DNA of 16,971 nucleotides from Prevotella sp. UBA7764 (GTDB lineage: Bacteria > Bacteroidota > Bacteroidia > Bacteroidales > Bacteroidaceae), in contig DLDU01000064.1 of assembly GCA_002481295.1 (NCBI GenBank), forward strand, positions 1-16,971, written 5' to 3'. The notes under the pieces were generated by a model that saw only the letters and a program-made list of their open reading frames with translations, was not told where the DNA came from and ran no database searches. Shown here one piece after another: positions 1 through 8,519 of this stretch (position 1 is its first letter; each line of letters begins with the position of its first letter). The translations under genes and the position numbers were made by a program.

Positions 1-2
1 CA

Positions 3-206
3 CTGCAGCCAGCTATCTTTACCATGGGAATGCCTAAGTACGTCTACTTCTCATTGATCCTGACGTTTTTCTACTGTATAGTGTTCTTCACTGTAGAGAT
101 GTTCTCTTTCTTCAATTGGGGACAGTGGATCCTGTGTATCATCACCAGCACGGCACTCTCTGCTGTGCTCATCCTTGTGGTGGATAATTTACGCAAGAAG
201 GCTTAA
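3..206 (+). CDS. mreD: MreD, rod-shape-determining membrane protein (C-terminal part)
   Basis: The reading frame is open from base 3 to a TAA at 204-206, so the N-terminus lies outside the window; the in-frame ATG at 24 is internal. The visible 67 residues form two hydrophobic membrane segments (around YFSLILTFFYCIVFF and ILCIITSTALSAVLILVV) ending in a short basic cytoplasmic tail (NLRKKA). MreD is an inner-membrane partner of MreC in the elongasome that guides lateral wall synthesis with MreB, RodA and PBP2. The sequence alone is too short to prove the family. The call rests on the hydrophobic character together with its place directly upstream of mrdA and rodA, the usual mreBCD-mrdA-rodA order in Bacteroidota. 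The gap to mrdA is only 39 nt, consistent with one operon. Confidence 0.8.
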   Translation: MQPAIFTMGMPKYVYFSLILTFFYCIVFFTVEMFSFFNWGQWILCIITSTALSAVLILVVDNLRKKA

Positions 207-245
207 ACCCCTTTTTTAGGAGCAGAGCCTGGAAGGATTGTAGGT

Positions 246-2096
246 ATGAAAGATTATAATCTGGAAAATCGGAAACTGGTCATTGGCGGTATTGCTACCG
301 TCATAGTGGTCATTTATATCTTGCGATTGTTCACGATTCAGCTTCTGAGCGATGACTATCGCAAGAGTGCCGACTCCAATGCATTCCTCAAGCAGGTGGA
401 GTTTCCCTCTCGTGGTGTTATCCGCGACCGCAATGGTAAGTTGTTGGTCTATAACCAGCCGGCGTACGACATCATGGTCGTGATGAACGAAGAGAAGGGT
501 CATCTCGACACGTTGGACTTTTGTGAGACCTTGGGTATCACAAAGGACTATTTCATCAAACGCATGAACGACATCAAGGACCGCAACAAGAATCCAGGTT
601 ACTCGCGGTTCACTCAGCAGTTGTTCATGAGCCAGATCGACGACAAAGACTTCAGCGTCTTTCAGGAGAAGATGTTCCGCTTTCCAGGCTTCTCCATCCA
701 GCGTCGTACCATCCGTCAATACGAATATCCCTATGGTGCCCACGTCTTAGGCGATGTCGGTGAGGTTTCTCAAGCCGACATCGACGAGGATTCTTATTAT
801 CAGCCCGGCGACTACATCGGAAAATTGGGCGTTGAGCGTAGCTACGAAAAGGATCTTCGTGGCGAGAAAGGCGTGAAGATTCTTCTCCGCGATGCCCACG
901 GGCGTATCCAGGGAAAATACCAGCATGGCAAATACGACCGTCGTCCCGTAGCCGGAAAAGACCTTACGCTGGGTTTGGACATCCGTCTTCAGGCACTTGG
1001 TGAACGTATGCTGGAAGGCAAGATCGGTGCTATTGTCGCCATCGAACCGAGCACCGGGCAGGTGCTGTGCATGGTTTCCTCTCCTTCCTACGACCCACGT
1101 CTACTGGAGGGAAAGCTCCGCAACAAATACCACAGAGCTCTTTCGAAAAACGTATGGAAGCCTTTGCTCAACCGTGCTATCATGGGACAATATCCTCCAG
1201 GCTCTACGTTTAAAACCGCTCAAGGCCTGACATTCCTTACTGAAGGCATTATCAACACTCATACACAATACCCCTGTCACCATGGCTTCTCGTACAAGGG
1301 CTTGCATGTAGGTTGTCATGGACACCCCTCGCCCTTGGCGATCATTCCAGCCATCAGCACGTCCTGTAACGGCTTCTTCTGTTGGGGACTCTATCACATG
1401 TTTGCCAACAGAATGAAATACCCCAAGGTGCAGATAGCCATGAACACATGGCGTGACTACATGGTCAGCATGGGCTTCGGCTATAAGTTGGGCATAGACC
1501 TGCCGGGTGAGAAGCGAGGGCTCATTCCTAATGCCGCCTTCTACGACAAAGCCTACCATGGTTCTTGGAATGGCTTGACCGTCATCAGTATTGCTATCGG
1601 TCAAGGTGAGGTCAACCTCACACCGTTGCAGATTGCCAATCTCGCCTCGACGATTGCCAACCGCGGCTATTACTATATCCCCCACGTCGTGAAAGATGTA
1701 AAAGGTGGAAGTATCGACAAGAAATATTATCAGCGTCATTACACCAAAGCCGCCCCTTGGGCTTACAACGTTATCGTCGCCGGTATGCGTTCGTCTGCCA
1801 TGGGTGGAACGTGTAAACACTTCTCCACACTCAACTTCCCCGCCTGTGGTAAGACAGGAACAGCCCAAAACCGTGGACAAGACCACTCGGTGTGTATGGC
1901 CTTCGCCCCTATGGACAAGCCGAAGATCGCTTTGGCCGTGTATGTGGAGAATGGTGGTTTCGGTGCTGACTTTGCCGTACCTATGGCCACTGTGTTGATG
2001 GATCAATATATCAATGGCAAACTCTCTCCGGCCCGCGCCCGCGAAGCCGACGAGTTGCAGAAACGTAGAATCGCTTATGGCTCAAGAAACAGATAA
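246..2096 (+). CDS. mrdA: Penicillin-binding protein 2, cell-elongation transpeptidase
   Basis: This 616-residue protein is a class B penicillin-binding protein that cross-links peptidoglycan during cell elongation, working with RodA. One N-terminal membrane segment (about residues 11-33) anchors it, followed by the dimerisation/pedestal region (from about residue 50, with SRGVIRDRNGKLL) and a transpeptidase domain. All three active-site motifs are present: STFK with the acylated serine at about 320, SCN at about 373-375 and KTG at about 536-538. The length fits the PBP2 family. The start ATG at 246 is preceded by a purine-rich stretch (ggaaggattgtaggt). The 3' end overlaps rodA by 20 nt, indicating translational coupling. 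No promoter is visible just upstream, so it is probably transcribed with mreD. Family assignment is firm. Confidence 0.96.
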   Translation: MKDYNLENRKLVIGGIATVIVVIYILRLFTIQLLSDDYRKSADSNAFLKQVEFPSRGVIRDRNGKLLVYNQPAYDIMVVMNEEKGHLDTLDFCETLGITKDYFIKRMNDIKDRNKNPGYSRFTQQLFMSQIDDKDFSVFQEKMFRFPGFSIQRRTIRQYEYPYGAHVLGDVGEVSQADIDEDSYYQPGDYIGKLGVERSYEKDLRGEKGVKILLRDAHGRIQGKYQHGKYDRRPVAGKDLTLGLDIRLQALGERMLEGKIGAIVAIEPSTGQVLCMVSSPSYDPRLLEGKLRNKYHRALSKNVWKPLLNRAIMGQYPPGSTFKTAQGLTFLTEGIINTHTQYPCHHGFSYKGLHVGCHGHPSPLAIIPAISTSCNGFFCWGLYHMFANRMKYPKVQIAMNTWRDYMVSMGFGYKLGIDLPGEKRGLIPNAAFYDKAYHGSWNGLTVISIAIGQGEVNLTPLQIANLASTIANRGYYYIPHVVKDVKGGSIDKKYYQRHYTKAAPWAYNVIVAGMRSSAMGGTCKHFSTLNFPACGKTGTAQNRGQDHSVCMAFAPMDKPKIALAVYVENGGFGADFAVPMATVLMDQYINGKLSPARAREADELQKRRIAYGSRNR

Positions 2097-3546
2097 ACAA
2101 CCCGGAATACTCCGGAGTCTCGACTGGTGGACGATTGGCATCTACCTGGCACTGTTGGTCTTCGGTTGGATCAGCGTCTGTGGTGCGAGCTACACCTATG
2201 GCGAGACCGACATCTTCAGTCTGAGTACCCGTTCGGGTATGCAGGTCGTATGGATAGGAACGTCATTGATGCTGGGCTTTATCATTCTCATGCTCGATGA
2301 TCGTTTCTACGACACGTTTGCCTACGTCATCTACGGACTGTTCATGGTACTGCTCTTCTTGACCATCTTCAATCCTCATGAGATCAAGGGCTCACGATCG
2401 TGGCTGGTATTGGGGCCGTTGCGACTGCAGCCGGCAGAGTTCGCGAAGTTTGCTACAGCGTTGGCGTTGGCTAAGCTGATGAGCACGTACGGCTTCACCA
2501 TGCATCAGCTCAAGCACTTCATGGCCGCCTGTGCATTGGTTTTCCTGCCTGTGCTGCTCATCATCGGACAGCGTGAGACGGGTTCAGCATTGGTCTATCT
2601 GTCTTTCTTTCTGATGTTTTATCGCGAAGGCATGCCTGGCAGCATTCTCTTCACAGGCGTTGCTATGGTCGTATACTTTGTCGTAGGTATCAAATATGAG
2701 CAAGTGTTCTTATGGGACACGCCGACTTCTGTCGGTAAATTTGTCGTGTTGTTGTTGGTGCAGATTTTCTCGGCGGGTATGATCTACGTCTATTGTCATG
2801 ACCGCGACAAGGCACTGCGTATCATTGGCATTAGCCTTGGCGTGACCCTTCTTTCGCTGCTTTTCTCCGAGTTTGTCATTCGCTTCGACATCGTCTGGAT
2901 CCAGCTCTGCATCTGTGCCGCGCTGATAGGCTACCTCACCTTCCAAGGTTTGTCGACACGACTCATCAACTACATGCTCACAGCCTTGTTTGCGGTGGGT
3001 TCCATCATCTTTTTCTATAGTGCCGACTACGTGCTCAACGATGTCATGGAGCCTCATCAACGCGTGCGTATCAACGTGCTCTTAGGCCTTGACGAGGACC
3101 TTGCGGGTGCCGGATACAATGTCCATCAGAGTGAGATTGCCATCGGATCAGGCGGACTGCAAGGTAAGGGCTTCCTCAACGGCACACAGACCAAACTGAA
3201 ATTTGTACCAGAACAGGACACCGACTTCATCTTTTGCACCGTGGGAGAAGAAGAAGGCTTCCTCGGCTCAGCCGGCGTTTTACTGCTCTTCCTGGCATTG
3301 ATACTCCGGCTCATCCACCTTGCCGAGCGACAACCATTTAAATTTGGGCGCGTCTACGGTTACTGTGTGCTCAGCGTCTTTCTCTTCCATGTGTTCATCA
3401 ATGTGGGCATGGTGTTGGGACTGACACCTGTGATCGGCATCCCGCTACCTTTCTTCAGCTATGGTGGCTCGTCATTGTGGGGCTTCACCATCCTGCTGTT
3501 CATCTTCCTACGCATTGATGCCGGCAGAAACCTTGTGAGGACATAA
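2077..3546 (+). CDS. rodA: RodA, SEDS-family peptidoglycan polymerase
   Basis: RodA polymerises lipid II into glycan strands at the cytoplasmic membrane and pairs with PBP2, encoded directly upstream. The 489-residue protein is mostly membrane helices and carries SEDS signatures: GSRSWLVLGPLRLQPAEFAK about 100 residues in, a large extracellular loop with HQRVRINVLLG, GAGYNVHQSEIAIGSGG and FVPEQDTDFIF, and the C-terminal GLTPVIGIPLPFFSYGGSS. The catalytic aspartate of the family lies in that loop, probably within LGLDEDLAGAG. I chose the ATG at 2077 (MAQETDKQ) rather than an upstream in-frame ATG at 2014, which would put 63 more bases inside mrdA. The protein is longer than the roughly 370 residues of enterobacterial RodA because of extra central membrane sequence. 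It is the last gene of the elongation module. Confidence 0.95.
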   Translation: MAQETDKQPGILRSLDWWTIGIYLALLVFGWISVCGASYTYGETDIFSLSTRSGMQVVWIGTSLMLGFIILMLDDRFYDTFAYVIYGLFMVLLFLTIFNPHEIKGSRSWLVLGPLRLQPAEFAKFATALALAKLMSTYGFTMHQLKHFMAACALVFLPVLLIIGQRETGSALVYLSFFLMFYREGMPGSILFTGVAMVVYFVVGIKYEQVFLWDTPTSVGKFVVLLLVQIFSAGMIYVYCHDRDKALRIIGISLGVTLLSLLFSEFVIRFDIVWIQLCICAALIGYLTFQGLSTRLINYMLTALFAVGSIIFFYSADYVLNDVMEPHQRVRINVLLGLDEDLAGAGYNVHQSEIAIGSGGLQGKGFLNGTQTKLKFVPEQDTDFIFCTVGEEEGFLGSAGVLLLFLALILRLIHLAERQPFKFGRVYGYCVLSVFLFHVFINVGMVLGLTPVIGIPLPFFSYGGSSLWGFTILLFIFLRIDAGRNLVRT

Positions 3547-3561
3547 AGCCATCAGATGGCT
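3547..3561. repeat. Short inverted repeat just after rodA
   Basis: AGCCATC, one base, GATGGCT: a perfect 7-bp inverted repeat starting one base after the rodA stop. It could fold as a 6-bp stem with a 3-nt loop. No T-run follows, so it is not a canonical terminator; it may protect the 3' end or be chance. Confidence 0.4.
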
Positions 3562-3567
3562 GACCCC

Positions 3568-3634
3568 ATATATATAATAAGGTGTAGTCTATATTACGAA
3601 TGCCGAGTCTCCTATATATATAATAAGGTGTAGT
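3568..3634. repeat. Two-copy 21-bp direct repeat in the rodA downstream gap
   Basis: Exact 21-bp copies at 3568-3588 and 3614-3634, 46 bp apart start to start. Each consists of an alternating AT stretch followed by ATAAGGTGTAGT. The 25 bases between copies are unrelated to the bases following copy two. No coding frame explains them. The purpose is unknown; they lie between the rodA stop and the terminator, so they would be in the 3' untranslated RNA. Confidence 0.85.
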
Positions 3635-3665
3635 AGATCCGGTATCAACAGAATGCAACAACAGA

Positions 3666-3721
3666 AAACGCTCAAAACGATTCACTCCACAAGAGTATTC
3701 GTTTTGAGCGTTTCCTTTTTT
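3666..3721. terminator. Strong two-way terminator between rodA and the minus-strand operon
   Basis: A perfect 15-bp stem (3666-3680 pairing with 3699-3713) with an 18-nt loop, followed on the plus strand by CC and six T (3716-3721). On the minus strand the stem is followed by TTTTCTG, so it can also end the converging metF-holB-ricT-gldH operon. Its place between two convergent genes supports this. Confidence 0.9.
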
Positions 3722-3776
3722 ATGTTTTCAAGACGGAAGCTATCATAGCGTTAGCCCGATGCGAGAATATCAATGA

Positions 3777-4493
3777 TCAGAAGCAATACGTGAAAGAGGC
3801 AAATAACGAAAATGTCTTGTCGTAGCTCTCGTGTCCATAGTAGCGTTTGCCCTGATAATACATATTGTTGCGACAATAGGCGATGTTATAGTTGGAAATG
3901 CTCCATCCCAAAGAGATGAGCGACTGATCAGCACGGACAGAGATTACCGACTTTACCCGCCAGAACTTCCAGCGTCCGCCATGGTTTTTCAATGTAAAAC
4001 TGTCATAGACGATATCATTACCATCCACGAACTTAATTTTTGAGTAATACACCTTGTCATTGCGTGGGAAGGACAGCACCAAACCAGGGTCGCAGCGCAG
4101 CAACACCCCCCAGCTGTGCCGTTTATTCATCCATAAGGTTGGTGTACGGAACGAGAGCATGGGATGGATATTGAACTTGACGATGCGGTCGGGATCATAG
4201 TCGTCATCGTCTCTGGCTTCGATCAGCGGCCGGTTGCCGTAGTCGTCGTCGAGTTCCAGACCTATGCCGATACCGACGTAGTTCAGCGGATACCATTGAT
4301 AATCTAATTCGTATGCTACACTAGTTTCCTCACTCGTGTTCAGTCCCACTTGCAGGCTGGCTGCCTGTTTGGGCAGCCGGCCAAACTCCTTTGCCTCCAC
4401 TCGTGCCAAAGAATCTACGTTGATGGCATGAGAAGTGAGCGACAAGAATAAACCGGCAACGACAAACACTCCTTTCAAAAGCAAGTCTTTCAT
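3777..4493 (-). CDS. Predicted outer-membrane beta-barrel protein, function unknown
   Basis: This 238-residue protein starts with a clear signal peptide (MKDLLLKGVFVVAGLFLSLTSHA, cleavage expected near residue 23). The rest alternates polar and hydrophobic residues in short strands rich in Tyr, Trp and Phe (for example VAYELDYQWYPLNYVGIGIGLEL) and ends in SLFASFTYCF, with an aromatic C-terminal residue as in outer-membrane barrels. A run of acidic residues (ARDDDDYDPD, about 93-102) would suit an external loop. I do not recognise a named family. The start ATG at 4493 follows a purine-rich GGAAAG. It lies 28 nt downstream of gldH and appears to be the last gene of the metF operon, which ties it loosely to envelope function; a role with GldH is only inferred. 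Confidence 0.75.
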   Translation of the reverse strand: MKDLLLKGVFVVAGLFLSLTSHAINVDSLARVEAKEFGRLPKQAASLQVGLNTSEETSVAYELDYQWYPLNYVGIGIGLELDDDYGNRPLIEARDDDDYDPDRIVKFNIHPMLSFRTPTLWMNKRHSWGVLLRCDPGLVLSFPRNDKVYYSKIKFVDGNDIVYDSFTLKNHGGRWKFWRVKSVISVRADQSLISLGWSISNYNIAYCRNNMYYQGKRYYGHESYDKTFSLFASFTYCF

Positions 4494-4521
4494 CTTTCCA
4501 TTCTTTACTTCAACGTCCCCA

Positions 4522-5034
4522 TTACTTCATCATCCGCCTCATGCTGATACCGATATCAGAGAGTCCCGGCAGGATCTCACGCTTCATAATATGGCGCACG
4601 GTGATATGCAGCGAGTCGCCCTGCTGCAGTTTCATGGCAGAGACATGGTAGTGATATTGGTAGAAGATGATGCCCTGACCTTTTACCTTTCCGTTGTCAT
4701 CGCGGAGCGAGCAGTTGATCGTGTCGTTTTTCACCATCAAAGGTTGGATATCTTGTTCTTTCTTGCCGGCATCATCGGGATGGTATACAGCCTGACTGAC
4801 CACCATGGTGACGCTCAGGAAAGGATACATATTGTTCATGCGCAATCCCAAATCGGTAGCATACCAACCGGAATCACGCAGTGCCGCCACGTCGTAGCTG
4901 AGCACATCGGCCTTGTCCCAACCCGAGATGGGCACATTCTGATAGTGGTCATAGACTTGGTTGCCCGTACAACAGCAGCAGAGCATCACCAAGGCCCATA
5001 CACCCCAAAACAAAAAACGTCTCATGACCATCAT
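4522..5034 (-). CDS. gldH: GldH-family lipoprotein
   Basis: GldH is an outer-envelope lipoprotein of Bacteroidota, first defined as needed for gliding in Flavobacterium and kept in many non-gliding relatives. This 170-residue copy begins with a lipoprotein signal (MMVMRRFLFWGVWALVML then four consecutive cysteines, residues 19-22, followed by TGNQ). The mature part shows the family pattern: YDHYQNVPISGW, ADVLSYDV, LGLRMNNMYPFLSV, a central ISxSxxD-like strand (NCSLRDDNGKVKGQG) and the terminal LPGLSDIGISM. The start overlaps the ricT stop (ATGA, 4 nt), implying translational coupling. The four cysteines make the lipidated residue uncertain. I am fairly sure of the family but not of any gliding role, because no other gld genes are in the window. 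Confidence 0.82.
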   Translation of the reverse strand: MMVMRRFLFWGVWALVMLCCCCTGNQVYDHYQNVPISGWDKADVLSYDVAALRDSGWYATDLGLRMNNMYPFLSVTMVVSQAVYHPDDAGKKEQDIQPLMVKNDTINCSLRDDNGKVKGQGIIFYQYHYHVSAMKLQQGDSLHITVRHIMKREILPGLSDIGISMRRMMK

Positions 5035-6374
5035 TCGTTTGTAGAAGGAGCCGTGGGCTGAGCATTTGTCTTATTCCCATTATCCTTCTTCGGTTCTTTT
5101 GTCTGCTCACGTTGTGGCTGAGCATTGGCGGAACCGGCCTTGGGCTTATCATTTCCGGTAGCCGGAGCCTTTTCGGCTTTCGGTTTCCGGTTTCTGTTGT
5201 CCGGCCGGTTAGTGCGTGGGGCTTTCGGTTGCTTTCCATTGCCTTGCTCACCGGCGGCAGCCTGCTTGTCGGCCTTATTTTTATTGTTTTTCCGTTTCTT
5301 TTTCTTTGCCTTGTCAAAGCGGCTGATGTCCGTGTCGGCGAGGAGGTCTATCGGTTTCTTCACGGCTTTTGCCTTGTTATCCTCCTGCAGCGACAACGGC
5401 TTTTCGCCCTTTTTGTTCATCGCAATGATCTCGCGGGCGCGTTCTGCCGTGATCGTCTCGAGGTTGGCAGCCAAGTTTTTGTCAGTAGAATACTGGCAGA
5501 GCCCGGCAAGAATATCTGTTTTGAAGAGATGATACTCACCGTCGGCAGTTTCCAGCACGGCATCTTTCGGTGGCAACTTCTTTCCGGCCTCGATATATTC
5601 GTCCACCTCGTAGTTGAGACAACACTTGAGTTTGGCGCACATACCTGCCAGTTTCTGCGGGTTGAGCGAGATGTCTTGGAAACGGGCGGCGTTTGTCGAC
5701 ACGCTGGAGAAGTTCTTCATCCACGTGGCACAGCAGAGCTCGCGGCCGCAGGGACCCGTTCCACCGATACGTCCCGCCTCCTGGCGTGCGCCGATCTGCT
5801 TCATCTCTATGCGCACATGAAACGTTTCTGCCAGCACCTTGATAAGTTTTCGGAAGTCCACGCGCTCATCGGCGATATAGTAGAAGATGGCCTTGTTGCC
5901 GTCGCCCTGGTATTCCACGTCGCCGATCTTCATTTGCAGTCCCAAGTCCTTGGCGATCTGCCGGCTCTGAATCATCGTGCCGTGCTCACGGCTCTTGGCC
6001 TCCTTATATTTATCCATATCCACTGGTTTGGCGATGCGGTATATGCGTCGGATCTCGTCAGCAGATTTCAGGTTGGCTTTCTTCAGTTGCAGCTTCACCA
6101 GCCGTCCCGTCAGTGTCACCACGCCGATGTCGTGACCGGGATTCGCCTCCACGGCCACGATGTCGCCTTTCTGCAAATCCAGATTGTTTACATTGTGGTA
6201 GTAACCCTTGCGGGTATTCTTGAACTGCACCTCTACCAAGTCTGTCGACTCAGCATTGCCCGGCACGTCGGCCAGCCAATCATAGGTGTTGAGTTGTTTG
6301 TCCTGCCGGCTGACGCCACGGCAACACAGACCACGGTCGCATCCGGTACATATATGATCATTACAGTTTATCAT
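5031..6374 (-). CDS. ricT: RicT (PSP1/YaaT-like) protein with extra N-terminal cysteines and a long basic tail
   Basis: The core (about residues 45-300) is a PSP1 C-terminal domain protein. In Bacillus, RicT joins RicA and RicF in an Fe-S complex that affects mRNA processing through RNase Y. The conserved cysteine clusters are visible: GGTGPCGRELCC (C209, C214, C215) and CAKLKCC (C246, C251, C252). An additional N-terminal cluster (C4, C9, C12, C17, C18) precedes the domain. From about residue 352 to 447 the chain is low-complexity and lysine/asparagine/proline-rich (KAKKKKRKNNKNKADK onward), probably disordered and able to bind nucleic acid or acidic surfaces. It sits 3 nt after holB, and the holB-ricT pair is also seen in Firmicutes. 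Whether it acts on RNA here is inference, as RicA and RicF are not seen nearby. Confidence 0.88.
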   Translation of the reverse strand: MINCNDHICTGCDRGLCCRGVSRQDKQLNTYDWLADVPGNAESTDLVEVQFKNTRKGYYHNVNNLDLQKGDIVAVEANPGHDIGVVTLTGRLVKLQLKKANLKSADEIRRIYRIAKPVDMDKYKEAKSREHGTMIQSRQIAKDLGLQMKIGDVEYQGDGNKAIFYYIADERVDFRKLIKVLAETFHVRIEMKQIGARQEAGRIGGTGPCGRELCCATWMKNFSSVSTNAARFQDISLNPQKLAGMCAKLKCCLNYEVDEYIEAGKKLPPKDAVLETADGEYHLFKTDILAGLCQYSTDKNLAANLETITAERAREIIAMNKKGEKPLSLQEDNKAKAVKKPIDLLADTDISRFDKAKKKKRKNNKNKADKQAAAGEQGNGKQPKAPRTNRPDNRNRKPKAEKAPATGNDKPKAGSANAQPQREQTKEPKKDNGNKTNAQPTAPSTNE

Positions 6375-6377
6375 GAA

Positions 6378-7523
6378 CTATCTTCTTAATAATATTATCA
6401 TTTTCATCGCCAAATCGAAGAATACGATCTTGGCGTTGGCGTTTTGTCCAATATTTCTGTGTACAAGTTGCAAGAGCTCGCCCATCTCCACGACATTGCG
6501 CTCGTTGATGAATCGCGCAAAGTTCTGTGCGAAATGTTCCTCCTCCGACGTCATATAGTTGAGATCGGGTTGCCGGAAATTAAACATGAAGTTTTCACGG
6601 ACGAGATAGAGAAAGTAGACGAGCATGCGCCGCTGTTTTTCACGTCCGAAGGTGGCGACGGCCTCACTCCAGCTTTTCAGTTCTCTCAAGTCACGCGTAT
6701 AGGCTTTTCTCATCAGCATAACGAAGAGATCGAAGAACTGTCGGTTTTCGTTTCCGGCATCCAGTTCCTGCAGAGCCTGCAGCCAACTGCCCATTGCCGA
6801 GCGTGCCACACGGTGTGCAGTGTCCTCGTCGAGTCCACGCCGCGCCACCAAAGCCTGCTCGATATCCTCGTCCGCTATGCGATGCACGTCGAAACGCTGC
6901 ACGCGACTGCGTATCGTCTCCAGCAGTCGTTCCGGCTCTTCGCTCACCAGTAGGAAGACTGTCTTCTGTGGTGGCTCCTCCAAAAGCTTCAGCATCTTGT
7001 TGGCGCACGTCAGATTCATACGTTCCGGCAACCATATCACGCTGACCTTATAGCCGCCCTGGGTAGGTTTGAGATACAGCCGATGGCTCAGCGCGTCGCT
7101 CTCAGCCTCGAAGATTACGGCCTGCTGGTTCTCGGCACCCATCATCGTCATCCATTGTTCCATGGTGAAGTAAGGTCCTTTTGCCAGCATTTCGTGCCAC
7201 TGCTTCGCAAAGTCGTCGCATATCATCTTATGGTCGCTTCCGGTGCCCTTTGGCTTGATGATCGGGAAAGAGAAGTGGAGATCGGGATGCTGCCATTTGG
7301 CCAGCATTGCCACGGCATTGCGCCGCATAGCCTCGTTGTCCACCATCGACTTGCCATTCCACGGATCGCCCAAGAGAAAAGAGGCAAAGGCAAGCGCCAA
7401 AGCGAACTTGCCGGATCCTTGTGGCCCGACAAACATCAAGGCATGCGGGATGCGGTCTTCATCCACGAGCTGCATGAGTCTTTGCCATGCCTCCTGCTGT
7501 CCTATCACCTCAGTGCTCTGCAT
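6378..7523 (-). CDS. holB: DNA polymerase III delta-prime subunit
   Basis: Delta-prime is a clamp-loader subunit that helps place the beta clamp on DNA. The protein has 381 residues from the ATG at 7523, which overlaps the metF TGA by one base (TGATG). The frame stays open further upstream but only inside metF, so the downstream start is right. It opens with VIGQQEAWQRL and IPHALMFVGPQGSGKFALA, containing a P-loop (G33 to K39), and continues with MLKLLEEPPQKTVFLLVSEEPERLLETIRSR, the sensor region of AAA+ clamp-loader subunits. The usual SRC reads SRV, and the four zinc-binding cysteines of the enterobacterial protein are absent. C-terminal residues form the helical collar domain. It is followed 3 nt later by ricT. 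Confidence 0.93.
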   Translation of the reverse strand: MQSTEVIGQQEAWQRLMQLVDEDRIPHALMFVGPQGSGKFALALAFASFLLGDPWNGKSMVDNEAMRRNAVAMLAKWQHPDLHFSFPIIKPKGTGSDHKMICDDFAKQWHEMLAKGPYFTMEQWMTMMGAENQQAVIFEAESDALSHRLYLKPTQGGYKVSVIWLPERMNLTCANKMLKLLEEPPQKTVFLLVSEEPERLLETIRSRVQRFDVHRIADEDIEQALVARRGLDEDTAHRVARSAMGSWLQALQELDAGNENRQFFDLFVMLMRKAYTRDLRELKSWSEAVATFGREKQRRMLVYFLYLVRENFMFNFRQPDLNYMTSEEEHFAQNFARFINERNVVEMGELLQLVHRNIGQNANAKIVFFDLAMKMIILLRR

Positions 7524-8479
7524 CACATCAACTGTTGAGCCACCTCCACGACGCTGTCCACGGCAGACACGGTGTAGAAATGGATATCCTTGACACCGGC
7601 GGCAAAGAGCTCGCGGCACTGGTTGACCGTCCACTCGATGCCCAACGCGCGTGCATCGTCGTCGGTCTTGCACTTCACAGCCTCGGCGGCGAGCTCCTGC
7701 GGCATGTCGCAATGGAAGGTCTTCGGCACCATCGTGATCTGTGAGCACTTGGCAAAAGGCTTGATGCCCGGCACAATAGGGATGGTGATGCCCATGGCAC
7801 GCGCACGCTTCACAAAGTCGAAATACTTGCGGTTGTCATAAAAGAGCTGTGTGACGGCATAGTCTGCGCCCATGTCCTGCTTCTGTTTCAGGTAGGCCAT
7901 GTCCATGTCGATGTTGGGCGCTTCCTCGTGCTTCTCGGGATAGGCGGCCACACCATAGTGGAAAGGATCGCCGGGATGCTTGATCGGCGTGCCGTCAACG
8001 AAGAATCCCTCATTGAAGCGGTTGACCTGTTCTATAAGCTGTGTCGTGTGGGCATAGCCGCCGAGCACTGGTTTGAAGGTCTTGTCGTCCTTGGCCTTGT
8101 CACCGCGCAACAGCAGCACGTTGTTGATGTTCAGGAATTGCAGGTCGATCAGTTCATACTCGATGTCTTCCGCCGTTGCTCCACTGCAGATGACATGCGG
8201 GATGACCATCACGCCGTAGCGTTTCTGTATAGCGGCCGCGATGGCGATGGTACCCGGGCGGCGGCGGATGCGTTGTCGCTCATAGTGTCCGCCTTCGAGT
8301 TCACGATAGACATATTCGCTGTGGTGGGTGGTGATATTGACATACAGCGGTTTCATCTCGCACATCTTGTCGAGATTGCGGAACAATGCTCCCGTGCCGT
8401 TTCCCTTCAGAGGAGGCAGCACCTCTATGGAGAAGCCGTTGGGGCGGCTGCTGTCGTTAAGAATATCTATGACGTTCAT
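7523..8479 (-). CDS. metF: 5,10-methylenetetrahydrofolate reductase
   Basis: MetF reduces 5,10-methylene-THF to 5-methyl-THF using FAD, supplying methyl groups for methionine synthesis. The 318-residue protein is a TIM barrel of the family's usual length. Visible landmarks are FSIEVLPP near the start (catalytic Glu at residue 19), HVICSGATAEDIEYEL, VLLLRGD (flavin-contacting Asp at about 127), FHYGVAAYPEKHEEAPN and ADYAVTQLFYD (substrate-binding Gln at about 211), then IPIVPGIKP. It is the first gene of the minus-strand operon and overlaps holB by one base. A good Bacteroidota promoter lies about 40 bases upstream of the start. No SAM or B12 riboswitch is visible in the short leader. Confidence 0.96.
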   Translation of the reverse strand: MNVIDILNDSSRPNGFSIEVLPPLKGNGTGALFRNLDKMCEMKPLYVNITTHHSEYVYRELEGGHYERQRIRRRPGTIAIAAAIQKRYGVMVIPHVICSGATAEDIEYELIDLQFLNINNVLLLRGDKAKDDKTFKPVLGGYAHTTQLIEQVNRFNEGFFVDGTPIKHPGDPFHYGVAAYPEKHEEAPNIDMDMAYLKQKQDMGADYAVTQLFYDNRKYFDFVKRARAMGITIPIVPGIKPFAKCSQITMVPKTFHCDMPQELAAEAVKCKTDDDARALGIEWTVNQCRELFAAGVKDIHFYTVSAVDSVVEVAQQLM

Positions 8480-8519
8480 ATCTTGTCAGAAATAGCTGGC
8501 GATTCTAATTTTTTGGCTA

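Noticed and set aside
1101..2006. A 301-codon minus-strand frame inside mrdA, and a similar one (14959-15885) over the porin gene
   Set aside because: Both mirror real genes in composition, have no promoter and give low-complexity or implausible proteins.
3568..3634. A minimal CRISPR array
   Set aside because: Only two AT-rich repeats, no leader and no cas genes in the window.
5112..6389. A 425-codon open frame on the plus strand covering almost all of ricT
   Set aside because: It lies opposite a well-supported gene, its protein matches nothing recognisable, and long antisense frames follow from G/C-biased third positions.
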